The notes: generated by a model not told the origin, from the sequence alone. A stretch of 64,000 bases of DNA from Melioribacteraceae bacterium (GCA_022181065.1 BQMY01000077.1:1-64000); one strand, 5' to 3'. Shown: positions 45,058-54,955, numbered from the stretch's first letter. Numbers and translations are program-made.

Positions 45058-45153
45058 TTATCCTCCAATAATTTTATATGAATAGGATGTAAGTATCTCT
45101 ATTACGTTTCGAAAAATAATAAAAAGGCGGATAAAATATCTTATAAGAGGATA

Positions 45154-46122
45154 TTAATCTTTATTTGCGGAATTTAATGAGTTTACCCTGAAAATACTGT
45201 AGAACAATATTACAACAGCTATCCATTGTATCGGGGATAAAATATTATCTCTTAGAATATACTCAAGCAGCACAGCCGAAAGTGGAAATGATAACTCATA
45301 GATTGAACTGGAAGATGCTGAAATTTTTTTAAGTCCGTAATAATATAAAAAGATTGCCGCACCACCAGTAGAAAAAGCAATAATGATGAATACTATTATA
45401 TGAGTCTGGTTTAATTGGGATACATCACCAAAATTCATAAAGAAAAACGAAATGAAAATCATAATCAACGCGGAAAGGGCAAATCGCATATAAGTGGCAG
45501 TAAAGAAAGTTGTGTTTTTTAAGGCGCGTTTGCTCATAACTGTACTCAACGCAAAAGATGCGGCGGCAACTAATGCGAAAAGTGCAGCTATCGCGGTTTT
45601 ATCATTTGAGTCAAATACAGGCACATTCAAGCCAAAAGTCATGAGATACGCGCTTGCCACCGCAATTCCCGACCATATAAAAAAGCGTCCTCCCGGTCGT
45701 TCTTTCAGGAAAAGCGAGGCGAAAAGGATCGCGAATACCGGCTGCAATTTTTGAATTAAAATTACGATTGATAGATTTACAAAATTCACATAAAACAGAG
45801 CTTTAGTGATAGCAAGAGTTCCGATTGCACCCCCGAACAAAGCAACACCCGCGAAAGCGGCCCAGTCTTTTTTGGTAAGAGATTTAATCTCGCTTGTTTT
45901 CTTGATCATGAAAGGGGTTAGAATAAGTGCTACAAGCGAGCTTTCCAGAAGTACAACAATATTAACAGGCAGATCGTAAAGGTAAGGACGCAACACAATC
46001 CCGTCAACGCCCCAGAGAACCGCGGCGGTAATAACGAAAAGAGGACCTTGATTATTTTTCAAATTGTTTTCCCGGATTCGCGAGCTTTTATCAGTTTTTC
46101 TTGTGATTTGTCTCGGAGGCAA
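45154..46122 (-). CDS. EamA/DMT-family transporter
   Basis: A ten-helix drug/metabolite transporter (322 residues from ATG 46122). The first EamA repeat starts FVITAAVLWGVDGIVLRPYL and the second has TAIAALFALVAAASFALSTV. The first 30 residues are charged and overlap the upstream HTH gene by 32 bp, so a TTG start at 46062 (giving MKNNQGPLFV) is an alternative. The overlap implies co-transcription with the regulator. Substrate unknown. Confidence 0.88.
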   Translation of the reverse strand: MPPRQITRKTDKSSRIRENNLKNNQGPLFVITAAVLWGVDGIVLRPYLYDLPVNIVVLLESSLVALILTPFMIKKTSEIKSLTKKDWAAFAGVALFGGAIGTLAITKALFYVNFVNLSIVILIQKLQPVFAILFASLFLKERPGGRFFIWSGIAVASAYLMTFGLNVPVFDSNDKTAIAALFALVAAASFALSTVMSKRALKNTTFFTATYMRFALSALIMIFISFFFMNFGDVSQLNQTHIIVFIIIAFSTGGAAIFLYYYGLKKISASSSSIYELSFPLSAVLLEYILRDNILSPIQWIAVVILFYSIFRVNSLNSANKD

Positions 46123-46639
46123 TTTTCACTATGCCTGCAAGTTTATCTTTCAGTTGTTTAATTTCATTCTCGAGAATTGCCAGTTTATACGATTCAGGTT
46201 TTTCAACACCACCTAAAAGCCAGTTAAGATCGCATCCCAGATTAAGCAATTTGATAAGGATTTTTGATCCGGGCTCTCTGTTCCCACTTGTATATTGATG
46301 AAGTTGCTGAGGTGTTATTTCCATAGCGTTCGCGAGTCGGGTCATTTTCCCATATCTCTTTTTCGCGAAAGTTTTAATGCGCTCGCCAATTGAAATATTC
46401 AATTTACTCGATTCGAAAAGGGAAGGGTCTTTGGTTATATCTGTATCGAACAGGCTCATTTCAAATGGAGCTTCTTCAATAGCCTCTTTGAGTTTGTCGT
46501 ATAGATGATCGTCAATTTCGGTTACTTCATTGAGGAAGTAATTTAATTGCCTTGTGTTGAGACTAACTTGCTCGGCAAGCCATTCAAGTTCAATTTTATT
46601 TATCCTGATCTGTGATTTGATTTCATCGAGCCTGTTCAA
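46091..46639 (-). CDS. HTH (XRE/CI-type) transcriptional regulator
   Basis: The 182-residue protein carries a CI-type helix-turn-helix near residues 85-150 (RLANAMEITPQQLHQYTSGNREPGSK, shown in parts, ending GCDLNWLLGG), typical of phage-type repressors. A second HTH-like stretch lies near the N-terminus (EWLAEQVSLNTRQLNYFLN), so the protein may have two HTH modules. A C-terminal coiled coil (YKLAILENEIKQLKDKL) should give dimers. It overlaps the EamA gene, which it may control. Confidence 0.85.
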   Translation of the reverse strand: MNRLDEIKSQIRINKIELEWLAEQVSLNTRQLNYFLNEVTEIDDHLYDKLKEAIEEAPFEMSLFDTDITKDPSLFESSKLNISIGERIKTFAKKRYGKMTRLANAMEITPQQLHQYTSGNREPGSKILIKLLNLGCDLNWLLGGVEKPESYKLAILENEIKQLKDKLAGIVKIASETNHKKN

Positions 46640-46710
46640 AAACTACCTCTTCAATAATTTTGATTTACAAATATAATAAAAAACGGAATTACCTCGGGAG
46701 GGGATATAAA

Positions 46711-46734
46711 AAAAGGAGGGTAAACCCTCCTTTT
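46711..46734 (-). terminator. Terminator of the beta-propeller gene
   Basis: A perfect 10-bp stem AAAAGGAGGG/CCCTCCTTTT with a four-base loop. On the minus strand it is followed by a T run. It lies 17 bp past the stop of the upstream minus-strand gene and before the HTH regulator. Confidence 0.9.
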
Positions 46735-46750
46735 ATAAAATAATTATTGA

Positions 46751-48214
46751 TTACTTCATCAAAGTCATTTTTTTGGAAATTTTTTGTGTACCTGCCTGGA
46801 CTGAGTAGATATAGACTCCGGAGGCGAGGTTACTGCCATTGATGGTAACTTTATAGACACCCGGTTTGTATTCGCGATTATTTATCATGTGCGAGATAAG
46901 TTCACCGGTAACAGAATATAGACTCATTGTTACATTAGCCGTTTCAGTTATTGAAAACTCAACCGTAGTGGTTGGGTTGAATGGATTAGGATAGTTCTGA
47001 GTTAATGAGAATTCTGTAGGGATACTGTTTTCATCTTTTTCAATTGAGGTTATCACAGGAAGAGTTCCGGTGTATGCCCATTTTTCTGCGGCCCACCCAT
47101 AATAAGACTGACTGTAGAAGTTTCCATTTTCGTCGAAATCAAGATTGTAAACAGAAACATAGCCGGAAGCTGTACCCGGAGAGTCAACCTGAATACGATA
47201 TGCTGATGAATCATTTTGCAGATAGTTCCACATATATACGTCTGTGGTGTCAAGATTTTCGGCGGTGAACGGGTTGATGGTAAATATTTTACCGTAAGTG
47301 TAACCAACATTTCCTCTGAAACTAACGTCATGCGCCATAAAAAGAAGATTGTTATCCTGAAGATAACTCAAACCCATCGGGCCGGCATAGACTGTATCAG
47401 GTGACCATGTTGTGTCATTGACCATAGCTTCATTGTAATAACTGAAATTAGGGTCTTCCTGATATCCGCTTGTAACATCCCCAACGAATTTATGGATTGT
47501 TCGTGCATCAAAATTGGAAACCCAGATTTCTGTACCATCAGCATTAACCGCGATACCTCTTGCTTCGCCTTCACCCGGCACCTGAATTTCGTGCAAGACA
47601 GTTGGAGCGGTTAGCTGTGGATCTAACCATGAAGGTTCGTTAGCAAAATTGTCATAAACTCTGATTGAGCTTGTGTTATTAGCAGTATCAATAACAGTGA
47701 CAAAAACATGACCATCATTGTCAACGTCAATTGCCCAAATGTAATCAGCAGCAGTAGGCAGCCTGTATTCAGCTGATTCATAATCATCGGTTCCCATTTG
47801 GAACACAAGAATATTTCTCTCAACATCGTTGTTGGCTACGAAAATTTTTCCATCGGTTTTGTTAACTGCAACAGCATTGGGATCTTCCATGTTAACCTGG
47901 TCAAATCCTGATGCCCAAACTGTCTGATAAAGAGTCTGATTGTAAGGTATGTCACTAATTCTTCCGCTTGCTGAATCAGCGTCACGATAAGCGACGAGAT
48001 AATATGCCCCTTTGCTTGAAGCATTAATAAGAGCGACAAACTCATCTTCCGAAACAGCACCAACATCAATGGTATTTAAACCTGTACCGTTGGTTCCATC
48101 ATCGTAAGTAGCATATTGGCATTCCCAAACACCATCAAAGGTCTGGGCAAAGATTGAGGTTGAAGAAAGGGAAAAAAGAGCAATAATAAAGATAGCTCGT
48201 AGGATATTTCTCAT
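46751..48214 (-). CDS. Secreted beta-propeller protein with T9SS sorting domain
   Basis: The 487-residue protein starts with a signal peptide (NILRAIFIIALFSLSSTSIFA). The body is a probable NHL/SMP-30-like beta propeller with repeated VNKTDGKIFVANND-, IDVDNDGHVFVTVI- and VNADGTEIWVSNFD-type blades. The C-terminus is a T9SS domain (LTQNYPNPFNPTTTVEFSI to SKKMTLMK). GGAGG lies upstream of the ATG. Ligand or enzymatic role unknown. Confidence 0.9.
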   Translation of the reverse strand: MRNILRAIFIIALFSLSSTSIFAQTFDGVWECQYATYDDGTNGTGLNTIDVGAVSEDEFVALINASSKGAYYLVAYRDADSASGRISDIPYNQTLYQTVWASGFDQVNMEDPNAVAVNKTDGKIFVANNDVERNILVFQMGTDDYESAEYRLPTAADYIWAIDVDNDGHVFVTVIDTANNTSSIRVYDNFANEPSWLDPQLTAPTVLHEIQVPGEGEARGIAVNADGTEIWVSNFDARTIHKFVGDVTSGYQEDPNFSYYNEAMVNDTTWSPDTVYAGPMGLSYLQDNNLLFMAHDVSFRGNVGYTYGKIFTINPFTAENLDTTDVYMWNYLQNDSSAYRIQVDSPGTASGYVSVYNLDFDENGNFYSQSYYGWAAEKWAYTGTLPVITSIEKDENSIPTEFSLTQNYPNPFNPTTTVEFSITETANVTMSLYSVTGELISHMINNREYKPGVYKVTINGSNLASGVYIYSVQAGTQKISKKMTLMK

Positions 48215-48491
48215 ACGTTCCTCCGTAAAGATTGGTTGATATATAAGGCTAAAAATTGTTGACGGCCATTAATACCTGCAAACAATTTAAAGATATAGAT
48301 ACACCTCTCGAATCTTCTTTCCCTCAAAATCTAAAACACACACTCACATTGGTTCGGTCATCTATATCTTATACAGATATTGTGCATTTTACGAATAATT
48401 TATAAAGATAGCAATTTTATTTTGACAAAAAATTAACCAATTTATCTTATATAAAGCCAAATGATAAAGGAGTTTGGTTATAAAGCCTAAA
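48215..48491. other. 277-bp AT-rich intergenic region
   Basis: This gap separates two minus-strand genes. It should hold the promoter and ribosome-binding site (ACGGAGGAACG) of the beta-propeller gene and the end of the MFS transcript. I see no clear hairpin terminator, RNA gene or open frame. Confidence 0.5.
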
Positions 48492-49670
48492 TTATTGACC
48501 TTTTTTTAATTTGATGCCTATTATAATCATAATTATGAATGTGAGACCACTTACCAAAAAAGGAAATTTAATTCCTGCCAACGCTACAGATATCCCACTC
48601 AGGGAGGGACCTATCATATTCCCCAAAATTTGAGCGCTCGAACCAAGACCCATCACACCGGATTTCCTGTTCTCGGGTGTGTAGGAACTTATTGCCGCGA
48701 ACATAACCGGCAGGAGCCCGCCATATCCAAAACCTAGTAATGCCCTGACTGGTGCCAATAGATAAGCGTCGGGTACAATTACATGGAGAAAATACATCAT
48801 TCCGGTAAGTACAGATGCATAAATTATTACAATTCGGATTCCATTTTTCTGAGCGTATTTACCCCAGAGGGGTGCGGCAATAGCTGTGAAAAATCCGGAA
48901 ATACCGTATAACACGCCTGTAATTGTAGTGAAAAATTTTTGTGTAGTTAAAATATCCTCTACAAACAAAACAAAAATGGGTCTGATAAACGCAAACGCAA
49001 ATGATGTTAAAAGTATAAGATAGATGATATATCTAAGTTCTTTTTTACTAAATATAAATTTGGCGTTTTCGAGGAGCGTAAATCTTTTTTGCCCTGATAC
49101 GCTTCTTTTTTCTTCTTTTACATAAATCGCGAAAAATATGCCGGTTATAATCAGAAGACTTGCAACGATAAAGAAGACAGTTCTGTAACCCACCATGTCG
49201 GCGAGCACACCACCAATTAAAGGTCCAATAACGGTTCCGGTTGCCGTTGCAGTTTGAAGTAATCCCAGAGCGTAACTGTTTTTCTCCTCGGGTGTATTTG
49301 CGGCTACCATCGCCATTGCCGCAGGGCTAAATCCGCTCAAGCCACCCTGAATGAACCTGAAAACCAACAGTTGAGTGGGGGATTGCGCTAATCCTATTAG
49401 TATCTGGGCAATACCCAGCCCGAGGACAGCCCGAATTGAGATGATTTTTCTTCCGTACTTATCCCCCAAACTTCCCCAAAGAGGGGTCATAAATAGTGAA
49501 ATGAAAAAAGGTCCCGCAAAAACCCATCCCGACCATGACGCTGTTTCTTCAACTCCCGTAACGCCAAGTTCACGAATAAAGAGAGGAAGGAATGGTACAA
49601 TCGAGCTCATCCCCAGCATCGTGAGAAACTGACTTATCCAAATAAAAAACAGGTTGCGTTTCCAGTTCAT
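48492..49670 (-). CDS. MFS transporter, probably multidrug efflux
   Basis: A 12-helix MFS protein of 392 residues with the DHA1-type signature GSLGDKYGRKIIS in loop 2-3, FIQGGLSGFSPAAMAMVA and LGLLQTATATGTVIGPLIGG. The second half has SGFFTAIAAPLWGKYAQKNG. Such proteins usually export drugs or small metabolites. It stands alone, 277 bp upstream of the beta-propeller gene. Substrate not predictable. Confidence 0.92.
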   Translation of the reverse strand: MNWKRNLFFIWISQFLTMLGMSSIVPFLPLFIRELGVTGVEETASWSGWVFAGPFFISLFMTPLWGSLGDKYGRKIISIRAVLGLGIAQILIGLAQSPTQLLVFRFIQGGLSGFSPAAMAMVAANTPEEKNSYALGLLQTATATGTVIGPLIGGVLADMVGYRTVFFIVASLLIITGIFFAIYVKEEKRSVSGQKRFTLLENAKFIFSKKELRYIIYLILLTSFAFAFIRPIFVLFVEDILTTQKFFTTITGVLYGISGFFTAIAAPLWGKYAQKNGIRIVIIYASVLTGMMYFLHVIVPDAYLLAPVRALLGFGYGGLLPVMFAAISSYTPENRKSGVMGLGSSAQILGNMIGPSLSGISVALAGIKFPFLVSGLTFIIMIIIGIKLKKGQ

Positions 49671-49795
49671 AGGGGAGAATTATCTGACTTTTTTGAAAAA
49701 TGAAACTTAAGTAAATTCTTATTAAGAATGTGATATATATTATTTTAAGAAATAAGTCACTTGACAATAAGTATAAATGAGAATATATTTGTGGC

Positions 49796-50197
49796 ATGCG
49801 TATTATAAGGTTAATAGCGAGTATTTTAATAATTGCGGGTTTAACCAACCTGTTTGCGGGAGCATTCCTTCATTATTTTCATGCAAAAAGTGAAGGTGAT
49901 AATGTTGTTCTTACCTGGGAAACAGGTGAAGAAGCAGGTGTTTCCAATTATGTAATTCTTCGCGGTATTGAAAAAGATGAGATGGTTGAAGTTGCTGTCG
50001 TTAATCCTCGCGGAAGCAATTCAAGCTATAAATATACCGACGAATCCGCATATAAAACAGATGATTCATTCTATGTTTACCAGCTCAAAATAGTTGATGG
50101 TGATGGAAGTGAATCATATTCCAGCCATGTTTCTGTTTCGCACAGCCCATCAAGTGTTAAAAGAACATGGGGCAGCATCAAGGCCTTATTCCGATAA
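49796..50197 (+). CDS. Small secreted FN3-like protein
   Basis: A 133-residue protein with a signal peptide (IIRLIASILIIAGLTNLFAG). One beta-sandwich domain follows: FHAKSEGDNVVLTWETGEEAGVSNYVILRG, YQLKIVDGDGSESYSSH, an FN3-like pattern (WETGEEAGVSNYVI recalls the linker domain before T9SS tails). No T9SS tail follows. Function unknown. maf begins 15 bp later. Confidence 0.82.
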   Translation: MRIIRLIASILIIAGLTNLFAGAFLHYFHAKSEGDNVVLTWETGEEAGVSNYVILRGIEKDEMVEVAVVNPRGSNSSYKYTDESAYKTDDSFYVYQLKIVDGDGSESYSSHVSVSHSPSSVKRTWGSIKALFR

Positions 50198-50212
50198 CCA
50201 CACACCCTTTTT

Positions 50213-50791
50213 ATGATCCCTGCATCTGTTAAATTTTATCTGGCATCGCAATCTCCCAGACGTAGAAAACTTATGTCCTTGCTTTCCAACAATTTCTCCG
50301 CGTTTTCTGTTGATCTTGACGAGGTAATATACCCGGATGAAGACCCGGAAGATGTAGTTCTCAGGCTTGCCGAGCACAAAATGGATTTGGCAATTCAGCA
50401 GGCAGGCGAGGGTATTGTTATTACCGGTGACACTATTGTTGTGCTGGATGATGAAATACTGGTAAAACCCGTTGATGAAGAAGATGCTTTTCATATCCTT
50501 TCCAAACTTAGTGATCAAAGTCATTCAGTATATACAGGATATTCGGTTCATAACAAAGTTACAGGAAAGCGAATTTCGAGATTTGAACGCACCGAGGTTT
50601 ATTTCAGAAAGCTTTCCGAGCATGAAATCAGAGATTACATAAGAGGCGGTAGCCCTATGGATAAGGCTGGTGCCTATGGTATTCAGGATGATTATGGAGC
50701 CGTGTTCGTTAGAAAAATTGAGGGTTGCTACTACAATGTAGTTGGTTTTCCACTGTCAGCAATTTATTTGGCAATAAAGGAAATTATTTGA
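50213..50791 (+). CDS. maf: Maf-family nucleoside triphosphate pyrophosphatase
   Basis: Maf hydrolyses non-canonical or methylated NTPs to NMP and pyrophosphate. The 192 residues include the signature LASQSPRRRKLMSLL, GDTIVVLDDEILVKP, SVYTGYSVHN, and the C-terminal SPMDKAGAYGIQDDYGAVFV with GCYYNVVGFPLSAI. The length is normal. The stop TGA is directly followed by the TTG start of the next gene. Confidence 0.96.
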   Translation: MIPASVKFYLASQSPRRRKLMSLLSNNFSAFSVDLDEVIYPDEDPEDVVLRLAEHKMDLAIQQAGEGIVITGDTIVVLDDEILVKPVDEEDAFHILSKLSDQSHSVYTGYSVHNKVTGKRISRFERTEVYFRKLSEHEIRDYIRGGSPMDKAGAYGIQDDYGAVFVRKIEGCYYNVVGFPLSAIYLAIKEII

Positions 50792-51769
50792 TTGGAGAAG
50801 CTTAAAAAGAATATTCTTTTCTTTATAATTATTTCAATTTTCATCTACTTCGGTCTTACACTCTACGCTGATTTTGATTCTGTCCTGGAATCAATGACGC
50901 AAATAGATGTGCTGATTCTTCCGGTTGTTTTTTTTCTTTCCCTGCTTAATTATATAACTCGCTTTTTTAAGTGGCACTATTATCTCAGATTGTTAAAAAT
51001 AGATGTAAAGTTTTGGGATTCGTTCGGGATTTTCATGTCCGGACTTGCAATGAGCGCTACTCCCGGAAAACTGGGCGAGCTATTAAAATCATACCTGGTT
51101 AAAGACAAAGTTGGAACACCGGTAAGTAAAACGGCACCAATTATCTTCGCCGAAAGATTAACTGATATGATTTCGGTAATTGCGCTAGCCATTGGTGGAG
51201 CGTTATTTTACAAATTCGGTGTAAATGTGGTGATCATTACCGGTATTTTCTTTTTACTGATAATTATAGTTATCAGTAACAGGAAGATGTCGCTTTATCT
51301 GATTGATTTAATTTCAAAAATCGGGTTTATCAGTAAGTATGTAAAGCAGATCAGGGAACTGTATGAAAGCGCATTTATTCTAATCAGACTGCCGGCATTG
51401 ATAAAAATGACACTCCTCAGTTTCGTTTCGTGGTTTTTTGAGTGTTACGGCTATTATCTTGTGTTGACCGGTCTGGGTTTGGATGTATCACTTTTCTGGT
51501 CTGTATTTGTTTATGCATTCGCGACTATTGTCGGTTCGATAACAATGCTTCCCGGTGGTTTGGGTGCCACCGAGGGTTCGATTACACTTTTAATGGTTGA
51601 AAATGGAATTTCGAAGGATCTTGCTGTAATCTCTACATTCATCATACGTGTTGCAACACTTTGGTTCGCGATTTTATTGGGTGTTATTAGTCTGATTTGG
51701 TATCAGAAGAAGACCGGTATGAATAAAATTGATGCCAATCTTGATGAAATCCAAAAACGTAAATCCTAG
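50792..51769 (+). CDS. Flippase-like membrane protein (LPG synthase TM region family)
   Basis: A 325-residue, eight-helix membrane protein of the UPF0104 / lysylphosphatidylglycerol-synthase TM family. ITRFFKWHYYLRLLKIDV, MSGLAMSATPGKLGELLKSYLVKD, ERLTDMISVIALAIGGALFY and SITMLPGGLGATEGSITLLM match the family (the last is its most conserved block). The catalytic lysyl-transfer domain is absent, so a lipid-flipping role is likely. The start is TTG right after the maf stop. Confidence 0.9.
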   Translation: MEKLKKNILFFIIISIFIYFGLTLYADFDSVLESMTQIDVLILPVVFFLSLLNYITRFFKWHYYLRLLKIDVKFWDSFGIFMSGLAMSATPGKLGELLKSYLVKDKVGTPVSKTAPIIFAERLTDMISVIALAIGGALFYKFGVNVVIITGIFFLLIIIVISNRKMSLYLIDLISKIGFISKYVKQIRELYESAFILIRLPALIKMTLLSFVSWFFECYGYYLVLTGLGLDVSLFWSVFVYAFATIVGSITMLPGGLGATEGSITLLMVENGISKDLAVISTFIIRVATLWFAILLGVISLIWYQKKTGMNKIDANLDEIQKRKS

Positions 51770-51936
51770 TTGGCGAATACCGAACATGGATAATCATCCA
51801 TGGAACAATTACCGGGATTTTCTGTTAATATATATAGAAGAAGATTCATATCACACATGATGTAATCTCCTTGATTTTAGTACTTACAACGATTATATTA
51901 AAAAATAATTACACAACAAACAAAAAGGAGGATTCG

Positions 51937-52353
51937 ATGTCAGATGAACAAGGAGCCGGAAAAGGTTTTGTGATGGGCTTTATTACCGGTACATTAGTTG
52001 GTTCTATTGTTGCCCTTCTTTACGCTCCCAAATCAGGTAAAGAATTGCGTACCGATATAAAAGTAAAATCGGACGAGTATATGGATGAGGCTGAAACTTA
52101 CCTTAGCGACGCAAAAGTAAAAGTTAACGATATGATTCATGAAGGTAAAAAAAAATCAGAGTCAATGATAACGGAAGCGAAAACTAAAGTTGACGAATTG
52201 CTTGATGAAGCTGAAAAAATACTCGACAACGCAAAAAGTAAAACCGGTGAGTACGTAGACGTTAATAAAAAAAAAATTGAGTCTGAAGGTGAAAAGCTGA
52301 AAACAGCTGTAAAAGCCGGTATTGATACTTACAAATCTACCAAGGAATCATAA
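51937..52353 (+). CDS. YtxH-domain protein
   Basis: The frame reads back to 51871, but ATG 51937 has a strong AAGGAGG and gives 138 residues. One N-terminal hydrophobic helix, GFVMGFITGTLVGSIVALLYAPKSGKELR, is the YtxH motif (split in text). A long amphipathic, lysine- and alanine-rich helical tail follows (about 35-138), resembling LEA/apolipoprotein-type repeats. Function not established. The DUF948-like gene follows after five bases, a common pair. Confidence 0.88.
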   Translation: MSDEQGAGKGFVMGFITGTLVGSIVALLYAPKSGKELRTDIKVKSDEYMDEAETYLSDAKVKVNDMIHEGKKKSESMITEAKTKVDELLDEAEKILDNAKSKTGEYVDVNKKKIESEGEKLKTAVKAGIDTYKSTKES

Positions 52354-52358
52354 GGGGT

Positions 52359-52739
52359 ATGGGAATTAATGAAGTATTGATTCTGATACTCCTTGTTGTT
52401 TCTATTGTCGCAATAGTTTATTTAATAAATATATTAAGAAAACTGGGCGACTTAACAGAGAAGATGAGCGACGATATCACTGAAATGAAAAACGAAGTGG
52501 TCCCCGCAATTCAAAAGCTGAATGAAACACTTGAAAACACATCTATAATTACCGGTAGAATCGAGAGACGAAGCGCAGAACTTGATGAACAATTGGTCAG
52601 TTTAAGAGACAGATTAAGTTCGTTCGGAGAAGGTTTTTCTCTTGGTACCGGCTCACAAAACCCCGTACAAAATCTTGTAGGTAACATAAAAGCAGTTAAA
52701 AACGGTTTTTCTGCGTTTTGGTCCGCGTTTCGCAAATAA
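52359..52739 (+). CDS. DUF948-like membrane protein
   Basis: The 126-residue protein has an N-terminal transmembrane helix (ILILLVVSIVAIVYLINI) and a long coiled coil in which heptads predominate (EKMSDDITEMKNEVVPAIQK, to about residue 95). A Gly/Ser-rich end with a helical tail follows. It matches the DUF948/YtxG pattern that accompanies YtxH. Function unknown, possibly envelope stress. Confidence 0.88.
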   Translation: MGINEVLILILLVVSIVAIVYLINILRKLGDLTEKMSDDITEMKNEVVPAIQKLNETLENTSIITGRIERRSAELDEQLVSLRDRLSSFGEGFSLGTGSQNPVQNLVGNIKAVKNGFSAFWSAFRK

Positions 52740-52864
52740 TTTACCAGTTGTGAACGCGGATTTTTATTTTATTGATAGATATATGGGTATTTTTTCTTAT
52801 CTTTTAAATTAACAATTTTTTAACGCGAATATGTATGATCAAATAAAGTATTGAGGGAGGTATT

Positions 52865-54955
52865 TTGAAAGAATATACTACCGAAGCTATAAGAAATATA
52901 GCTCTCTACGGTCATGGCGGCAGCGGTAAAACCAGTCTGGTTGAGAATATGCTGTTTGCCGCGGGTGAAACTAACAGAATCGGAACTGTTGACGATGGTA
53001 ATACTGTATCCGATTTTAACGCAAATGAAATTGAAAGAAAAATATCCATCTCCGGAACCGCTCTCCATGTTGAATGGAAAAATCACAAAATTAACCTTCT
53101 TGATACCCCCGGCTATTCTGATTTTATCGGACAGGTAATAAGTTGTCTGCACGTTGCTGACGTCGGTACCGCAGTTGTAAATGCTGTTGAAGGTGTTGAA
53201 GTTGGTACTGAAGCCATTTGGGAATTTGTTCAGCAGAAAAATATTTCTTCAGCTGTTATCGTTAACAAAGTTGATAACGAACACTCAAGATTTTCTGAAG
53301 TGGTTGATATGGTCAAAGAGAGGTTGAGTAATGACGCTACCGTCATCACTTTCCCTGTCAAAGAAGGTATCGGTTTTGACAGTGTTGTTGATATCATTAA
53401 AATGAAAGCCTTCACTTTCGGAGCTCCCGGCTCAAAAGAAGTAAAAGAAATTGATATACCGGCAGAAGTTAAAGATACCGCAGAAAGTATGAGAGAAGAA
53501 CTTATTGAAAAAATTGCCGAAAGTGATGAAGCGCTTCTCGACAAGTTTTTTGAAGAGGGTACTCTCAATGAAGAAGATTTAACCAAAGGTATCAAAAATG
53601 CGGTATTATCAGGTGGTTTTATACCTATTTTCGCGGCTTCCGCTACTCAGGGCGCGGGGTTGACAAATTATCTTGATTTTATGGTTAATTTTATGCCGTC
53701 TCCTGTTGATGTTCCTGCGACAAAAGCAACCGATACAGAGGGTGAAAACCCACAGGAAGTTAAATGTGACGCTGAAGGTCCACTTTCACTTATCGTTTTT
53801 AAATCACTTTCAGAACCTCATGTTGGTGAACTTTCAATATTCAAAGTTATTTCAGGCACACTTGATCATGGTGTTGACCTAATCAATACAAATAACACCA
53901 AATCAGAAAGAATTGGTCAGCTATTTATACTTAATGGTAAAAACCGTAAAGAAGTTGGAAAATTGGTAGCCGGCGATATTGGTGCTGTTGTAAAATTGAA
54001 AGATACTCATACCGGTAATACTCTTGCCGTTAAAGGCAATAATATAATAATTGATACTATTCAATTTCCTCCATCTGTTATTCGCGGTGCTATCAAACCT
54101 AAATCAAAAGGTGATGAGGATAAAATATCATCAGGTCTTCACACAGTTCATGAAGAAGATCCAACACTTAATGTCAATTTTGATCCTGAATTGGGTCAGA
54201 CAATTGTTTCCGGTCAGGGTGAACTTCAGTTGATGCTTGCGGTTAAACTTCTTAAAGATCGCTACGGCGTTGAAGTTGAACTTATTGAACCAAGGATTCC
54301 TTATCGTGAAACTATCAAAGGTGCTATCGATACAGCTGAATATAAACACAAAAAACAATCGGGTGGTCGTGGTCAGTATGGTCATGTAGTTCTTAAACTT
54401 GAACCACAGCCAAGAGGTGAAGGTTTTGAGTTTGTTGACGCGATTGTTGGTGGTGTTGTACCGGGCAGATTTATCCCTGCGGTAGAAAAAGGTCTGAAAG
54501 AGATCATGGATAAAGGTATTCTTACAGGTAGCAGGGTTATTGATGTTAAGGTAACATTGCACTTTGGTTCTTACCACAACGTTGACTCTGATGAAGTTTC
54601 GTTCAAAATTGCTGCAGCTCAGGCGTTCAAAAAAGGATTTATGACTGCAAAACCTGTGATTCTTGAACCGATATATAAAATCAGAGTTAAAGTGCCTGAA
54701 GATTACATGGGTGACGTGATGGGTGATATCTCTTCACGCCGTGGTAAAATTTCAGGTATGGAAGCAGAAGGACCATTCCAGATAATCAACGCGACAGTTC
54801 CATTGGCTGAACTTTACAAGTATTCAACTCACCTTAGAAGTATAACTCAGGGTAGAGGAATGCATCATCGTGATTTCTCTCATTATGAAGAAGTACCGAA
54901 AGATGTTGAATCTAAAATTATCGAAGAATACGAAAAGTCAAAAGAAGAAGAATAG
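52865..54955 (+). CDS. Elongation factor G paralogue
   Basis: A translational GTPase of 696 residues with the full five-domain EF-G layout. The start is TTG after GAGGGAGG. The P-loop is GHGGSGKTSL instead of the AHIDAGKTT of canonical EF-G. DTPGYSDF (G3) and NKVDNE (G4) are present. EF-G blocks include GRGQYGHVVLKLEP, GGVVPGRFIPAVEKGLKE and ISSRRGKISGME. The P-loop variant marks the EF-G-like (FusA2-type) group. A canonical fusA in the str operon is expected elsewhere. Its role could be translocation, recycling or a stress function. A strong terminator follows. Confidence 0.93.
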   Translation: MKEYTTEAIRNIALYGHGGSGKTSLVENMLFAAGETNRIGTVDDGNTVSDFNANEIERKISISGTALHVEWKNHKINLLDTPGYSDFIGQVISCLHVADVGTAVVNAVEGVEVGTEAIWEFVQQKNISSAVIVNKVDNEHSRFSEVVDMVKERLSNDATVITFPVKEGIGFDSVVDIIKMKAFTFGAPGSKEVKEIDIPAEVKDTAESMREELIEKIAESDEALLDKFFEEGTLNEEDLTKGIKNAVLSGGFIPIFAASATQGAGLTNYLDFMVNFMPSPVDVPATKATDTEGENPQEVKCDAEGPLSLIVFKSLSEPHVGELSIFKVISGTLDHGVDLINTNNTKSERIGQLFILNGKNRKEVGKLVAGDIGAVVKLKDTHTGNTLAVKGNNIIIDTIQFPPSVIRGAIKPKSKGDEDKISSGLHTVHEEDPTLNVNFDPELGQTIVSGQGELQLMLAVKLLKDRYGVEVELIEPRIPYRETIKGAIDTAEYKHKKQSGGRGQYGHVVLKLEPQPRGEGFEFVDAIVGGVVPGRFIPAVEKGLKEIMDKGILTGSRVIDVKVTLHFGSYHNVDSDEVSFKIAAAQAFKKGFMTAKPVILEPIYKIRVKVPEDYMGDVMGDISSRRGKISGMEAEGPFQIINATVPLAELYKYSTHLRSITQGRGMHHRDFSHYEEVPKDVESKIIEEYEKSKEEE

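Noticed and set aside
54131-54577. 148-residue minus-strand frame in the EF-G gene
   Set aside because: It is antisense to a strongly conserved gene, with biased composition.
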